From the NCBI GenBank assembly GCA_947359465.1, contig OX375882.1:54744509-54808508 (forward strand): DNA of 64,000 bases, in the 5' to 3' direction. The DNA comes from Metellina segmentata (lineage: Eukaryota; Arthropoda; Arachnida; Araneae; Tetragnathidae). A model generated the notes under the pieces. The model saw only the letters and a program-made list of their open reading frames with translations. It did no database searches and was not told the DNA's origin. This document shows, in pieces, positions 34,856-45,289 of the stretch. A program made the translations under genes and the position numbers. Position 1 is the stretch's first letter. Each line of letters starts with the position of its first letter.

Positions 34856-35225
34856 ATTTGGCCATGCCGCGCCATACACATGACATTCAACATCAAGTAA
34901 TAAGCACACACGATGAAAGTTTTTTTACTAACACAGAATAGAGAATCCCATACAGGGCGGATCGCACCTGACAGGAGTCGAACCTACAACTCGAAGGTTC
35001 CTAGCGCAGTGGGCAAACCCACTGAGCAACGACGCCCCGAGGACAATTAGTGTTGCGACTGAATTAACTTGCACCAGCCTCCACGTACATGACGGTGTTT
35101 AGTTGGATCACGTTTCGAACTCGCCTGATTGCTAATCTGCAACTCTTCAGTTGGGAATTGATCCTGGACCGTCTCCAGTGGATCGTTGTTTCGCCATTGT
35201 GACGTCAATTAAAAGACTCATTTAA
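34856..35225 (-). mobile_element. tRNA-derived SINE-like sequences right of the LTR element
   Basis: On the minus strand, 34951-35042 has an A-box-like ttgctcagtggg and a B-box ggttcgactcc about 45 bases apart, as in a tRNA-derived head. 35043-35225 is a diverged body of the SINE family seen elsewhere (ccagcctccacgtacatgac; cgtcaattaa). 34851-34890 (gccatatttggccatgcc) is the genomic target of the LTR insertion and recurs at about 42455. Confidence 0.55.
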
Positions 35226-35395
35226 CCAGGCTACACGAAAATAGTTTTTTCGTGTTTTAAGGCACCGAACCCACGTTTGGCCGAGCTGTTCCAAACACAA
35301 GACAACGCCAAGTAAATACTATCGTGAAAGAGGGATATGGGAACAGAGTAGATGGATGGTTTGGTTTTGGGGGATTTTATGACGCATGGGCCATA

Positions 35396-35965
35396 CATTA
35401 CCCTACAATAATGGACAGCACAGCAAGATGTGATGATATAAGGGAAATAATACATGCTTCAATAGCGGGATGTTCTCCCACGTGCTGCAATTACACTAGC
35501 AACCCTTCTGGGTATACTTTCAACAAGGTTTCGATACTCAGCTATGGGTATTTGTGTCCATTCCTGCTGCAAGAATGTCGCCAGCTCAGCTGTAGTTTCC
35601 GGACGTGGCTCCCTGGTTCGTAAGAGTCGCTCTAATTTGTCCCACAAATGTTCTATGGGGTTTAGGTCTGGATTCTGGGCAGGCCAGGGAAGACGTTTTA
35701 CATCCATATCTAGATACCACTGCTTGACAAAGGCTGCAACGTGACATGAAGCGTTGTCATCCTGGAAGTAACATTCGTCCATTCCATAAAATTGCCACAA
35801 CGTAGGAAGAACCTGATTGTCCAAAATGTTCATGTAGGCGTCGGTGTTCAATTGACCAGGAACAACATGTTTAAAGTCCCAGACCATACCACGAAAAACA
35901 CCCCAAATAAGTAGTCGGATTTTATGCAAATCCGCTGGCGTCCGGTCCATTATTGTTGGGTAGTG
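35396..35965 (-). mobile_element. Tc1-like element, 570 bp, deletion derivative
   Basis: Inverted ends cattaccctacaataatgg...attattgttgggtagtg (a few mismatches) flanked by TA on both sides, the Tc1/mariner target. Inside, on the minus strand, is the C-terminal half of a transposase. Confidence 0.75.
35459..35965 (-). pseudogene. Tc1-family transposase, C-terminal half
   Basis: The open frame contains the second catalytic block (CYFQDDNASCH) and the third (PAQNPDLNPIEHLWD, with the E of the DDE triad), ending VASVIAARG. The DNA-binding region and first catalytic Asp are deleted, so it is non-functional. The upstream part of the open frame (beyond 35965) is flanking DNA. A relative lies at 46485-47047. 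Confidence 0.85.
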
Positions 35966-36721
35966 TATTTGACCATGTTGTATCAGACACAACACATACA
36001 AATCAATTGACATTCACACAAAATGTAAGTTTTTACTGATATAGAAGAAATACGCCCAGGAAGGAATGCACCTGACAGACCAATAGGATGACAGCAGAAA
36101 AAGATGATTGGGTGCATTTCGGGATGGGATGTTGGGTTTCATGGCACAGGTTGCAAAAGCGGACACGCTCCGCCAAACGCTAAACAACAAACACAATAAA
36201 ACTCGATAAAAGCACACACCATTCAATTTTCAAGTCCAAGTCAAAGCTAAAAGGTTGATTCAAAATGTGTAGGTGACAGTAAAAATATGAAAACCATAGT
36301 CAGATTTTAAAACAAGACCATCATTGTTTGCAGCATAACTACTGAATTTAATATAAATATGTATGAAATTTCGAAGAAGTGAAACTTAAATGATTGAACC
36401 ACAAAACCTTTTTGAGATAAAATATATTTGAATCATTTTGTGAATTTGGAAAATAATTAAACTGGACTAAAATACTGACTGGGATTAAAATAACACGACA
36501 GGACGTACAAATTTAAATAGGTTTCAATGGGTACTTTCCCCAATAAAAAAAATCTCTCAGATTCAAAATTGTACTTTTAAAAAAATTGGGAACTTGATGA
36601 TTAACAACAAGGTGTATCCTGGCACCACGACTTCCATGTTTACTAGAAATAGTAAACCCTATGGGAAAAGAAAATATTACTTGGGTACTTCAAAAGGAGA
36701 ACATGAAAATTGGATTGTTAC
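35966..36721. other. Intron stretch, nothing recognised
   Basis: AT-rich intron between the Tc1-like derivative and the propeller exon. A short minus-strand open frame (36014-36226) shows no domain. Confidence 0.5.
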
Positions 36722-36934
36722 CTATTCAAACCATGGAAGTCCGAGCATTCTATCCCATACGACATAGGCATTTGATTCACCCAGTAGATCATTTCCATCA
36801 CATGATCCACAGTTACTGCAGACGGCAACTTTATTTCCTCCGAGACAATGACCATTCGTCTGGAGCCGTCCATTTCTGCCCTTTCGATTACCCCTCGTCT
36901 GTTCCCGACTTTCCAGACAGTCCAAAACATGAGG
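36722..36934 (-). CDS. YWTD propeller exon
   Basis: A 213-nt exon, phase 2 to 2 (acceptor cttccatag, donor gtaaca). It carries two blade motifs: LMFWTVWKVGN followed by IERAEMDGS (the typical LY-repeat 'IERA-MDGS' segment) and EMIYWVNQ. It joins in frame upstream (APIKG-LMFWT) and downstream (HGLNR-RVVAEV) to the propeller-closing exon present in each array copy, the nearest being 31420-31619. Confidence 0.92.
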   Translation of the reverse strand, partial: PHVLDCLESREQTRGNRKGRNGRLQTNGHCLGGNKVAVCSNCGSCDGNDLLGESNAYVVWDRMLGLPWFE

Positions 36935-37120
36935 CTATGGAAGAATCACGTGCATGAGAGCATTTGATAAGTATGATAAAAAAAAAGAAAGTTAAACACC
37001 GTTTAACAAAAAATATCGATTTTTGTTCTCTACATATTTATCAGTGAAGGCTCTGCCAAACTTGGTCCAGAGTTTCTAACTTTTTCATCCCGTCGGATAA
37101 GCCTATAAATACGTAGGCTT

Positions 37121-37218
37121 TAAATATAAATATATTTAAAGACCATTTAAGTTTGTATTTCTGTTTAAGCCATTGCACAGAAATATAAACTTAAGTGGTC
37201 TTTAAATATATTTATTTA
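37121..37218. repeat. Inverted repeat / hairpin
   Basis: Arms 37121-37164 and 37177-37218 (tttaaagaccatttaagttt against its near-perfect complement) separated by about 12 bp. Long enough to form a stable hairpin; possibly a small MITE. Confidence 0.8.
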
Positions 37219-37249
37219 CATTGATTACTGTACTACCCTAAGTACACAT

Positions 37250-37595
37250 AGTTAAACCATCCCAAGTGGACAAAAGTGTGTTGCAACATCCCAAGTTCAC
37301 CAAAGTATTGTACCATCCCAAGTACGCAAAATAGTTGTAGGGTCCCAAGTGCAAGAAAGAGCTGTCCCATCCCAAGTGCACAAAATAGTTGTACTATCCC
37401 AAGTGCACAAAAGTGTGTTGCACCATCCCAAGTGCACCAAAGTATTTTACCATCCCAAATGGGCAAAATAGTTGTAGGATCCCAAGTGAACGAAAGAGCT
37501 GTCCCATCCCAAGTACACAAAATAGTTCTACCATTCCAAGTACACAAAAAAGTTGTACCATCCGAAGTGTACAAAAGAGATGAACCCATCCCATC
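37250..37595. repeat. ~29-30-bp minisatellite
   Basis: About twelve degenerate units of the type accatcccaagtgcacaaaa. Several frames stay open on both strands because stops are avoided by the repeat, not because of coding. Confidence 0.85.
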
Positions 37596-38084
37596 CTATT
37601 AGAAAATATGAATATCGACCAACTTTTTCTAAAATACAATTTGTTTTGTAAGTAAAAACTAGTCTTGGTTTCATTTATAAAAAAAATTACAAGGTCATTT
37701 GATTTTTCAAAATAAATTATATTTTTAATGATTTGGAGACTAAAAACAATTCTACACTACACTTACCATATGTTTCCACTTTCAATTTGTCTGAGTGGCA
37801 ACAATAAAATATTCGACGGACAACGCATTGTGGCAGAAAAGTGAAACTCGATCCATAACAAAGAATTTAAAATCTAGATAGCCTCTACTAGAAGTTTATC
37901 AACAATCCAGTCAGACGTTGTATAGACTGCAATAATCTCGATTAGAAAATGCCTAAGCTAGTTTTTCTAACTAATGGTATTGCACTTCCCTTTTGTTTTG
38001 AATAAAAAACTCCATATCATGAAACCATGGTAGACTCATCCATAAGGGTAGGTTGGCAGTTCAATTTATATAGCACCCTTGAGC
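37596..38084. other. Intron stretch, nothing recognised
   Basis: AT-rich, no ORF of note, no repeat structure seen. Confidence 0.5.
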
Positions 38085-38345
38085 AGCTCGGTACTGGTAT
38101 TATTAATTAACGTCACACTGGAGCAACACAACAGGCTATTGATGATAGTCCTGGACCAATCCCCAATGCCTCTTAATTTATAACCACGGTAAGGTAGCGA
38201 GGTCAACACGTGAGCTGGAAATTCACTCTCTCCAAACTTCCACACCACGCCAACGTGAGGACACTTGAGGCCACGGCATATTTAACGTATCCATGTCCTC
38301 ATGTTTACGACGGTCTTTGACTGGGCCGAATACGCGAACTCGGTT
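38085..38345 (-). mobile_element. SINE
   Basis: Minus-strand copy: taattaacgtcacactggag, ccaaacttccacaccacgcc, gaggccacggcatatttaac. Confidence 0.65.
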
Positions 38346-38526
38346 GGTAATCCGTTTCTCTTCCAAATGGGCCATAGTTTTCTAAAGTGAACTCTACATG
38401 AATCTTGAGGCAATCCTGGCTGCAGGAAGAATAGGGGGTATTGAGGGAAAAAAAATGCAAAATGCTAAAACATTTGTGGTCTAAAATTATAAAAGCAAAC
38501 ACTTCCCCACTTGAACTCTGACTCTA

Positions 38527-38690
38527 AAATCGCGTTCTCACGAATGAAATTTAATTGACCGATTATAGTTGATCAACAAAAGTTTAACATGACTTGAATC
38601 AGTTTTTTGTTCACACATTTCAATAGAAACTGATCAACAGTTTCAGTTTTAAAATAGCGTCGAAAGTAGTTGTGCGTGAAATTGTACAGA
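38527..38690 (+). repeat. Dispersed repeat (gcgttctcacgaat family)
   Basis: Shares gttct-acgaat, ttgaccga and caacaaaagtt in order with the reverse complement of 39830-40085. A transposon-derived repeat of unknown class. Confidence 0.45.
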
Positions 38691-38759
38691 TAGAAAAAAA
38701 AATTTCAAAGAAGTTGTACCATATGGTACTAGCCGACCCTTTTCTCTAACACGTGGACG

Positions 38760-39280
38760 CTGGAATGTGCATCAACATTCAGACGGTGACAATAACAACT
38801 TCAGACTTTGCACGTGCGGTCTTGACAAAATACCGAAAGATAGTTTTTCTCATCAGCGGCCTGGCGTTCCGTTTCATCCACCCCCCCCCTTGTGTCTGGC
38901 AATTGAGCTCAGAGATACGATAAACCGTGCTGTGAGTTTTCAGGAACGATTTTCCCATCGACACAGTTGGAGTTTCCGTCGGTTCCCTAATCTCTTGTCT
39001 GGAATTGAGATTAGCCTTTGGGAACTCAAGTCGGCATCACAGGCGGTTTTTGCATCTGTGTGGGGGTGTCTTGAGTTCTGTAGAAGACATAAACATCTCT
39101 TGCCAGGGCTCAGAATCCCCCCCCCCTCCCGTTCGCAGCTGCGGTTCTGCGGAACCAAGAGAACGTGGAGCAGGAGACTGATTCTGATTTTGACGAGAGA
39201 CAGACGTCTCCGTTTGTGGAGAGCCATTGTTGCTTTGGCTCCAGGCAGAATCTCGATTGTGATGGCTGTGCCCTTAATTA
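38760..39280. other. GC-richer stretch with two poly-C tracts, unassigned
   Basis: Less AT-rich than its surroundings, with runs of C at about 38880 and 39117. A 183-codon frame is open on the plus strand (38767-39318) and shorter frames on the minus strand. None shows a domain or clear splice structure. It could be a gag-like or cytoplasmic-tail relic or chance; I do not call a gene. Confidence 0.3.
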
Positions 39281-39605
39281 AACTTGTAAACTTACTTGTA
39301 AATATTTTAATTATTTAAATAAATAGTTTATCTTAAAACCAGCTGTCCGTCTAATTCTTACATGACGGTACAAACTAAGAACAATTTTATTTAACCTTAG
39401 AAAAATTTTGTTCTTCCTATCAACAATAGTTACCAGCAATTTCCATTTCTTTGACAATAGAAAAAGAAGCATTTTCTTTTGCATCTTTAGTTTTGTATTT
39501 TTTAATTGGTGATTCCAAAGACAGTCAGGCTTCAGATGCTGTTCTAAAAATTTTAGCATCACACTTTCAGACCACTCGATGCTTGTTTTTTAATTATATA
39601 ATGTT

Positions 39606-39795
39606 TTTAACTATTTGATATTTAAATCTTTAATAGTTAACTATTTGATATTTAGCTATTTTATATTTAACTATTTGATATTTAAATATTTGATATTTAA
39701 CTATTTGATAGTTAACTATTTGATATTTAGCTATTTTATATTTAACCATTTAATATTTTAAGCTATCTTAAATTTTAAACTATTTTATATTTTTA
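39606..39795. repeat. AT minisatellite
   Basis: Tandem degenerate copies of about 16 bp, taactatttgatattt, with variants. Confidence 0.85.
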
Positions 39796-39829
39796 ACTAA
39801 GTATTGTATGTCTAAAAACAAAACACATG

Positions 39830-40085
39830 CATGCGCGTCGGGTCAAGTTGAAAGCGAACTTGACAGTCAACTGAAGTTCACACGTTTTAAGACAAATTTC
39901 AAATTGAAAGCAAATGTCGGTTGACTCATCACTTAAACGATTAAGTTTGAATGGGTCAAAATTTTCTTGATACACTAAAATTCGATCAACTCTATTGTAA
40001 CAAAGGTTCCCACTGTAGCCTTCATTCAACTTTTGTTGACCAACTTCGGTCAAGTAAACTTGATTCGTAAGAACGCGCCTTAACG
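39830..40085 (-). repeat. Dispersed repeat (gcgttctcacgaat family), second copy
   Basis: Inverted relative of 38527-38690; contains several short internal complementary blocks (gtcaagttgaaagcgaacttgac region). Confidence 0.45.
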
Positions 40086-40178
40086 TAAGGGACCGAGTGG
40101 CGTGCCAATAAGCGCAACCACACATCCAAATTTACAAATCACCTAACGCTTATTTCATAACACAATTCAACAATAGTC

Positions 40179-41044
40179 TTTACTATTATAAAAGGAAGTG
40201 TTTGTCTGTTTGTTTGAATTTTTCGCGGCCACAAAATCCTGCCGATTCTATGGTATTTACAGCAATGAGATTTGGCACACATGTAGTCCGAATGTTTTAC
40301 AATTTTTGGGTCGCGGCGAATTTTAAAATTTTATCTAGAGGATTCTTAAATGAATTTAATAGTTTTATTCTCCATCGTTTTTTCAACGCCTTTCTTCCGG
40401 AGAGAGAAGAAACACCAGAAACTAGACTTTTCAACCCACGTGACCTTGCCATCAGGCTTTGGAATCATGCCAAGTGTTTTTCATCGCGGTAGATTCTAAA
40501 ATTATTTTTCCGTTTCCTCTTTTATTTTACGCAAATTAATGATTTTCATGCAGAGTTTAAAAACAAATCTTAACTTTAGTTATGTAGTTCTTTTTCTATC
40601 TCCTAGACCGTTAAAGATAGAGTAAAAATTTCAAAGGATTTGAAATCTGCGGAAAATTTCACTTTAGATCGATACCTAAAAATACGATTTTCTTTAAAAA
40701 ATAATTTATAAATTGAATATATCTTTTATATTTTTGCAAGAGATTGTGACGTCACGTGAAACAGATTGCATCCTTCTGCCCTTCGCGTTAGTAAAAAAAG
40801 AAACAGATTACATTTCCTGTCCTATTTCATTTCAGGCAATGAGAGCAAAAAATAAAAAAAATTTTGTCCGGGATTGTTAATTCTTTTTCGTAAAATCGGA
40901 ATCGCTAAAGAAAGATTGAAAATTTCAACGGAATAGAACTATGCGGAACATCTTACATCAGATTAATAACTTACATCACGGCGTTGTCCGTAGTGTAACC
41001 AACACCACGGATAACGCCAGGCTAGCCACGCATTGGCTAGTTTC
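40179..41044. mobile_element. Helitron-like non-autonomous element
   Basis: It begins near tattataaaaggaagtgtttg and ends with a hairpin ctagccacgcattggctag (stem ctagcca/tggctag), an arrangement typical of Helitron-like elements. A shorter relative lies at 41724-42051 with the same start and end. No Rep/helicase. Confidence 0.5.
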
Positions 41045-41103
41045 TTATAATCAGGGGTTTGTCCTTTGGTCATGTGTGCTGCAAAAAGGGACAGGTAGGT
41101 ATT

Positions 41104-41405
41104 TTCCTTCTCGTCATACTGGAGCAACGGTCTAGTGACGATATTCCGGGATCAATCCCAACGAAGGGAGGTTCAGAGGACAACGCCACGTAATTTTTAA
41201 CCACAGTCAGATGACAAGATCAACACTTGTGAGCTAGCATCTCACTCTCCAAACTTCTACACCAGGCTAACGTGGGGATATTTGAGGCCACGACAGATTT
41301 AACGAGCACCAGCCCTCATGCACACCGATGTTTAGTTGATCCTAGTATCGAACTCGAAACCTTCCTCTTGCTACTCCGTTACTATTCCAACCGGTCTACC
41401 GCGGC
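41104..41405 (-). mobile_element. SINE
   Basis: Minus-strand copy with ccgggatcaatccc, actctccaaacttctacacc and a tcgaactcgaaacc B-box-like segment. Confidence 0.65.
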
Positions 41406-41723
41406 AAGGATATTTAACGATTTAGCTGACTAAAATTGAGTGTAACATAAGCAAATTGATAGCACAACACTAGCAGAGATTCCAACCTACGATGAAAGTT
41501 TTCAGTAGTACCAAAGAAAAAAAAATCCGTATTTTAAAGAATATTTCAGAAGTCAAGTAAAAATTTTTAGAAATCAGCTTTAATAACACGCATATATCAA
41601 TAATTCAAATATTTAATTTAACATTTGAAACATACATGCAACACATTATATTATTTATATTTAGTAAGGCATATCATACATGAAAACACATATGTAGAAC
41701 CAATAATTGTGTATGAAAGAAAC
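41406..41723. other. Intron stretch, nothing recognised
   Basis: AT-rich, no gene seen. Confidence 0.5.
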
Positions 41724-42051
41724 TCTAATATTATAAAAGGAAGTGTTTGTATGCCTGTTTGTATGGGGTTTTTTTTCGCGGCCGCAAAATTTTGACGATT
41801 CTATGGCACTTACAGCAATGGTATTTGGCACACAGGTAGTCCAAATTGTTTGCAATTTTTGAATCGCGGCGAATTTTAAAATTCTAGAAGATTTTTAAAT
41901 GAATTTAATGGTTTTATTCTCTACCTGGTTTTTCAATGCGTTTCTTCCGGAGAAAAGAAAAAAACAACCGAACTGGACCTTTTCTACCCACGTGACCATG
42001 TCGTCATCCACGGGCACGGGCAACGCCGACCTAGCCACGCAGTGGATAGTT
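41724..42051. mobile_element. Helitron-like non-autonomous element, short copy
   Basis: It begins tctaatattataaaaggaag and ends gacctagccacgcagtggat. Similar to both ends of 40179-41044, with the middle deleted. Confidence 0.5.
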
Positions 42052-42539
42052 ATATATAAAAACATTTAATAATTAAATTTAAACACTCTCTGCCATTTAC
42101 CAAAAAATATATATAATAATAAAAAATACAGAAATAAGTAAACGTATAAATGTGCTATGAAAAATAAATAAAACTTAATTTTTCCATAGAAAAGTCATCG
42201 ATTCCGTAATCCGCGTAGTACCCTATTCACTTCCATAGAAACTACGGAGAATCCGTAGTACTTGGCACCTCTGCACTAGGCTCATTCTTATCATAGTGTT
42301 TATGTGCATTTTCTTTCCTTATTTCATTTTAACAAATCTATTTTCAAAGTTTTAGTTTCAATTTGTTTGTCTCCCACAACTAGGGTTTTGAAAATTCTTA
42401 AATTGCACACACATCTGCATAAATATTTTGGTTGGTTATTCTTATGGCGCAAGAGCCCATATTTGGCCATGCCATAAATATTTTGGTAAAATTCGAAAAT
42501 AACAGAAAATGCTACTCAGTTTATCATCAGGTGAAGATA

Positions 42540-42690
42540 GTTTTCCAGAAAGAGAATTGTCTTTGGAAAGGGAATTGGAAATGGAGTAGGAAAGGAAATT
42601 GGAAGAGAGTTTGAGAGGGAATTGGAAAGGGAGTTGGGAAGGGAATTGAAAAGGGAATCAGAAAGGGAATTGGAAAGGAGAGTTGGAAAT
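42540..42690. repeat. Purine-rich minisatellite
   Basis: Degenerate repeats of about 12 bp, ggaattggaaag, on the plus strand. Confidence 0.85.
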
Positions 42691-42699
42691 TGAGTTGCT

Positions 42700-42860
42700 G
42701 GTGCTCGTTAAATCAGTCGTGGCCTCAAATGTCTTCACTATGGCGTGATCAGGACATTTGGAGAGGGGGCCAGCTCTGGTTTTGACTTCGTCATCTGACT
42801 GTAGATTAAAATTACAAGGATCTTTCCCTTCGAGGTTGGTAGGTAGTTAATTAACGTAAC
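42700..42860 (+). mobile_element. SINE fragment
   Basis: Plus-strand copy (gtcgtggcctcaaatg, ggagagggggccagc, gttaattaacgtaacactgg), tail-to-tail with the next one. Confidence 0.6.
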
Positions 42861-43105
42861 ACTGGGAAAAAATGCGGGATATTGGCCACGGTCAGGGATC
42901 AATCCCGAGGGAAAGTAATTTTGAAACAAGGTCAGATGACGATAGGATCGCTTTTTTTCAAACTCCCACACCAAGCCGCGACACATTTAACTTACCCCAG
43001 CCCCCATGTACACGATGTACTTTAGCTGGACCCAGTTTCGAACTAGCAACTCTCCGGTTGTTAATCCATTGTTTCTTCCAACTGTGTTACCGTGGCTCCC
43101 TTTCG
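42850..43105 (-). mobile_element. tRNA-derived SINE
   Basis: On the minus strand the head has an A-box-like ggtaacacagttgg and a B-box-like agttcgaaactgg spaced as in a tRNA. The clearest tRNA-like head of the family in this window. Confidence 0.7.
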
Positions 43106-43162
43106 GGATCGATCCTTAACCGTCGCCAATAACTCGTTGTGTTGCTCCAATTGCGGCATTAT

Positions 43163-44043
43163 ACACAGTCCAGTCACATTAATGTGACCACCACCTACTT
43201 TCGACATCAACGTGAAATAACCAATCACAAAAGGCATGTGGCAGCACATTGCAGTGGAGTGTATATAAAGGATGTCCAGGGCATCGGAAAGCATTTCAAT
43301 CGTTGGCGTGATGCAGAAACGTAGCGATTTATCCGACATCCAAAAGGGCATGATTATTGGCTTTCGGGCCAAGAGTGGAAGCATTTCGGAAAAGACTAAT
43401 TTTGTGAACTGTTCGCGTGCCGCCATGGTAAAACTATACCGTGCATGGCAAAATGGCACTGTTCAAAATCAGCAGCACATGTGGTGCACCACGGGCTATA
43501 GATGACAGAGGCGAACGAAGGCTTCGGAGATGCGTTCGGGCGAATTGACGTGCAACTGTTGAGCAACTGACCGCCCAGATGAACCAAGGGGCTACCAAGA
43601 GTGTATCCTCAACAATGGTTCAGCGAACGTTGCTGCGCATGGGCCTCCGCAGCAGACGCCTAGTTAATGCACCTATGCTGACTGCTGTTCATCGGCAACA
43701 AAGGCTGGAATTTGCACGCCAGTACCGCAACTGGACGTCCACAGAGTGGCGACAGGTGGCTTTTTCCGATTAATCACGTTTTATGCTCCATCTGACAGAT
43801 GAACGTTGGCGTATACGGCGTGAAACGTCTGAAAGCAAACACCCTGCAACAATTACCATGGATCCTCAACCGCATAATCTAGCGCAGCTGGCCACGGCAC
43901 TGGAGTCGGCATGGCTCAACATTCCAGTGAACACCTTCAGAAACCTAATTGACTCCCTTCCTGCACGTCTCGCAGCCGTCCATCTGCCAAAGGTGGTTAT
44001 TATGGCTTTTGACAGGTGGTCACATTAATGTGACTGGACTGTG
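43163..44043 (+). mobile_element. Tc1-like element, 881 bp, internally deleted
   Basis: Perfect terminal inverted repeats of at least 29 bp (cacagtccagtcacattaat at the left end, its complement at the right) flanked by TA. Encodes a broken transposase. Confidence 0.9.
43272..44028 (+). pseudogene. Tc1-family transposase, broken
   Basis: N-terminal helix-turn-helix part (LSDIQKGMIIGFRAKSG, CSRAAMVKLYRAWQNG), a middle part in another frame (QRTLLRMGLRSRR, RQYRNWTSTEWRQVAFSD) and the C-terminal tail (FRNLIDSLPARLAAV). The first catalytic FSDES is interrupted by a stop (FSD-TAA-SRF). The segment with the second Asp and the Glu is deleted. Confidence 0.85.
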
Positions 44044-44180
44044 TATAACTACCTACTTGTCTGAGAACAAATTTAAGCGATTTAGTTCCTCATTTAACGA
44101 AATAGTAAGAACGAAATTCGGTCATTAAGTGAGGAGTGTACATATATAAACTATTTTCATAAAATATCTATACGTCTTAC

Positions 44181-44401
44181 CCTTTAATAGGAGCGATGTC
44201 AAAACTGCTAACTGCATGACCAGTATGTAATAGAGTGCTGCATTGTTTCCCGTTCTGACTGCAAGATATAAATTCGTTTTCTTGATTAGTGTAGTATAAA
44301 TTCTTGGTATTCCAATCCCATCGAATAAAACATGGTCGATCTCTTCCAGTCAGAAGCACATTTCGAGTGTCGGTGCTCGGTTGGTAGCTGTATATGGTTC
44401 C
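44181..44401 (-). CDS. YWTD propeller exon
   Basis: A 221-nt exon, phase 0 to 2 (acceptor ctgtatttcag, donor gtaaga). It starts GTIYSYQPSTD and contains one propeller strand set around NLYYTNQEN, ending FDIAPIKG. Joined to the upstream exon it reads FWSDWKE-GTIYSY, the canonical blade transition of LY repeats. The acceptor is only about 90 bp downstream, in transcript direction, of the end of the open part of a retrotransposon gag ORF (44468-45121). Confidence 0.9.
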
Positions 44402-44467
44402 CTGAAATACAGAAGTGTCAAAAATGTTTTTTTTAATTTCCTATGGTGGGTTACACAGACACGCTGC

Positions 44468-45121
44468 CTAAGTATAAAAAAGAAAACAAGTTACCAGATC
44501 CAGTGATTTTGATAAACACTCACTCGCTACACTCACAGCCTCACGATTTTGACATTCACCCGCAATTATATTAAAATTTGGTGTTAAAATGCTCTGAGCT
44601 TTTTCAATTTTCTGGGCAATGTCCCGCGCTTCCGAAAAGGTTGAGGGGCTTTCAATCGTGAGTTGCGTCCTAATGTTAGGCTTCACGCCAGCTACAAATT
44701 GTGAGAGAGTCATTTTCTCTCGTAGTCCGCTCGGAATTGATTCATCCTCAAAACTGGACATGCCTTCAATTCGTGAGGCAAAGTCCTTCACCCTTTCATT
44801 TTCAGATTGGACCGCCGAGGCAAAAAGTGCAAATTTTGTAGCGAAGGAATGAGCTTCCTCGAACTGCCCAATAAATTTCTGCTTGAGACCCTTATAGTCC
44901 AAATCAGAAGTTACCAATGATGCTTCGTAATACTTTTTTGCTCGGCCCTCCAATTTCAATTTGAGAATAACTATTAAGTGGTTTTCTGCCCAGCCTCCTA
45001 AAATCGCAATTTGATCTAAAGCCTTGAAAAACTCCCTCGCATTTGCCCCGTGTAAATTTGGAATTAAGGATAAAAGAGATGGGTTTTTCAACACATCCGA
45101 ATCCTCAGTGGTGTTCGTCAT
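44468..45121 (-). CDS. Retrotransposon gag-like protein, 217 codons, probably truncated
   Basis: ATG-started frame resembling the capsid part of Ty3/gypsy-type gag proteins: NAREFFKALDQIAILGGW, LKLKLEGRAKKYYEA, LKQKFIGQFEEA, LREKMTLSQFVAGVKPNI. No zinc knuckle and no pol follows; after about residue 209 the frame runs out. Upstream on the same strand lie a primer-binding site and a probable LTR (45295-46175). A donor-like site (GATCTG|gtaact, exonic base 44495) lies in phase 0 in the frame, 93 bp before the acceptor of the receptor exon 44181-44401. Confidence 0.7.
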   Translation of the reverse strand: MTNTTEDSDVLKNPSLLSLIPNLHGANAREFFKALDQIAILGGWAENHLIVILKLKLEGRAKKYYEASLVTSDLDYKGLKQKFIGQFEEAHSFATKFALFASAVQSENERVKDFASRIEGMSSFEDESIPSGLREKMTLSQFVAGVKPNIRTQLTIESPSTFSEARDIAQKIEKAQSILTPNFNIIAGECQNREAVSVASECLSKSLDLVTCFLFYT

Positions 45122-45289
45122 AATAAAAGGATTTCACTCACACGCCCCTCTTAAAATACAAATATCAAAATACACACTAAAAAAAATTTAAGAATGCACA
45201 CGGTAATAAAAACAACATATGTAATTTACATGGATAGCATTCCTTCCCACACGTCATCACATACAGCACTTCAATGTATCAGAACCGTC

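Noticed and set aside
34951..35042. Functional tRNA gene
   Set aside because: A- and B-box-like segments are present, but a proper acceptor stem cannot be formed and SINE-family body sequence follows; better called a tRNA-derived SINE head.
37276..37602. Cysteine-rich repeat ORFs on both strands
   Set aside because: Products of the 30-bp minisatellite.
38767..39318. 183-codon plus-strand ORF
   Set aside because: No domain, poly-proline/poly-C composition, competing frames on both strands; kept only as an unassigned GC-richer stretch.
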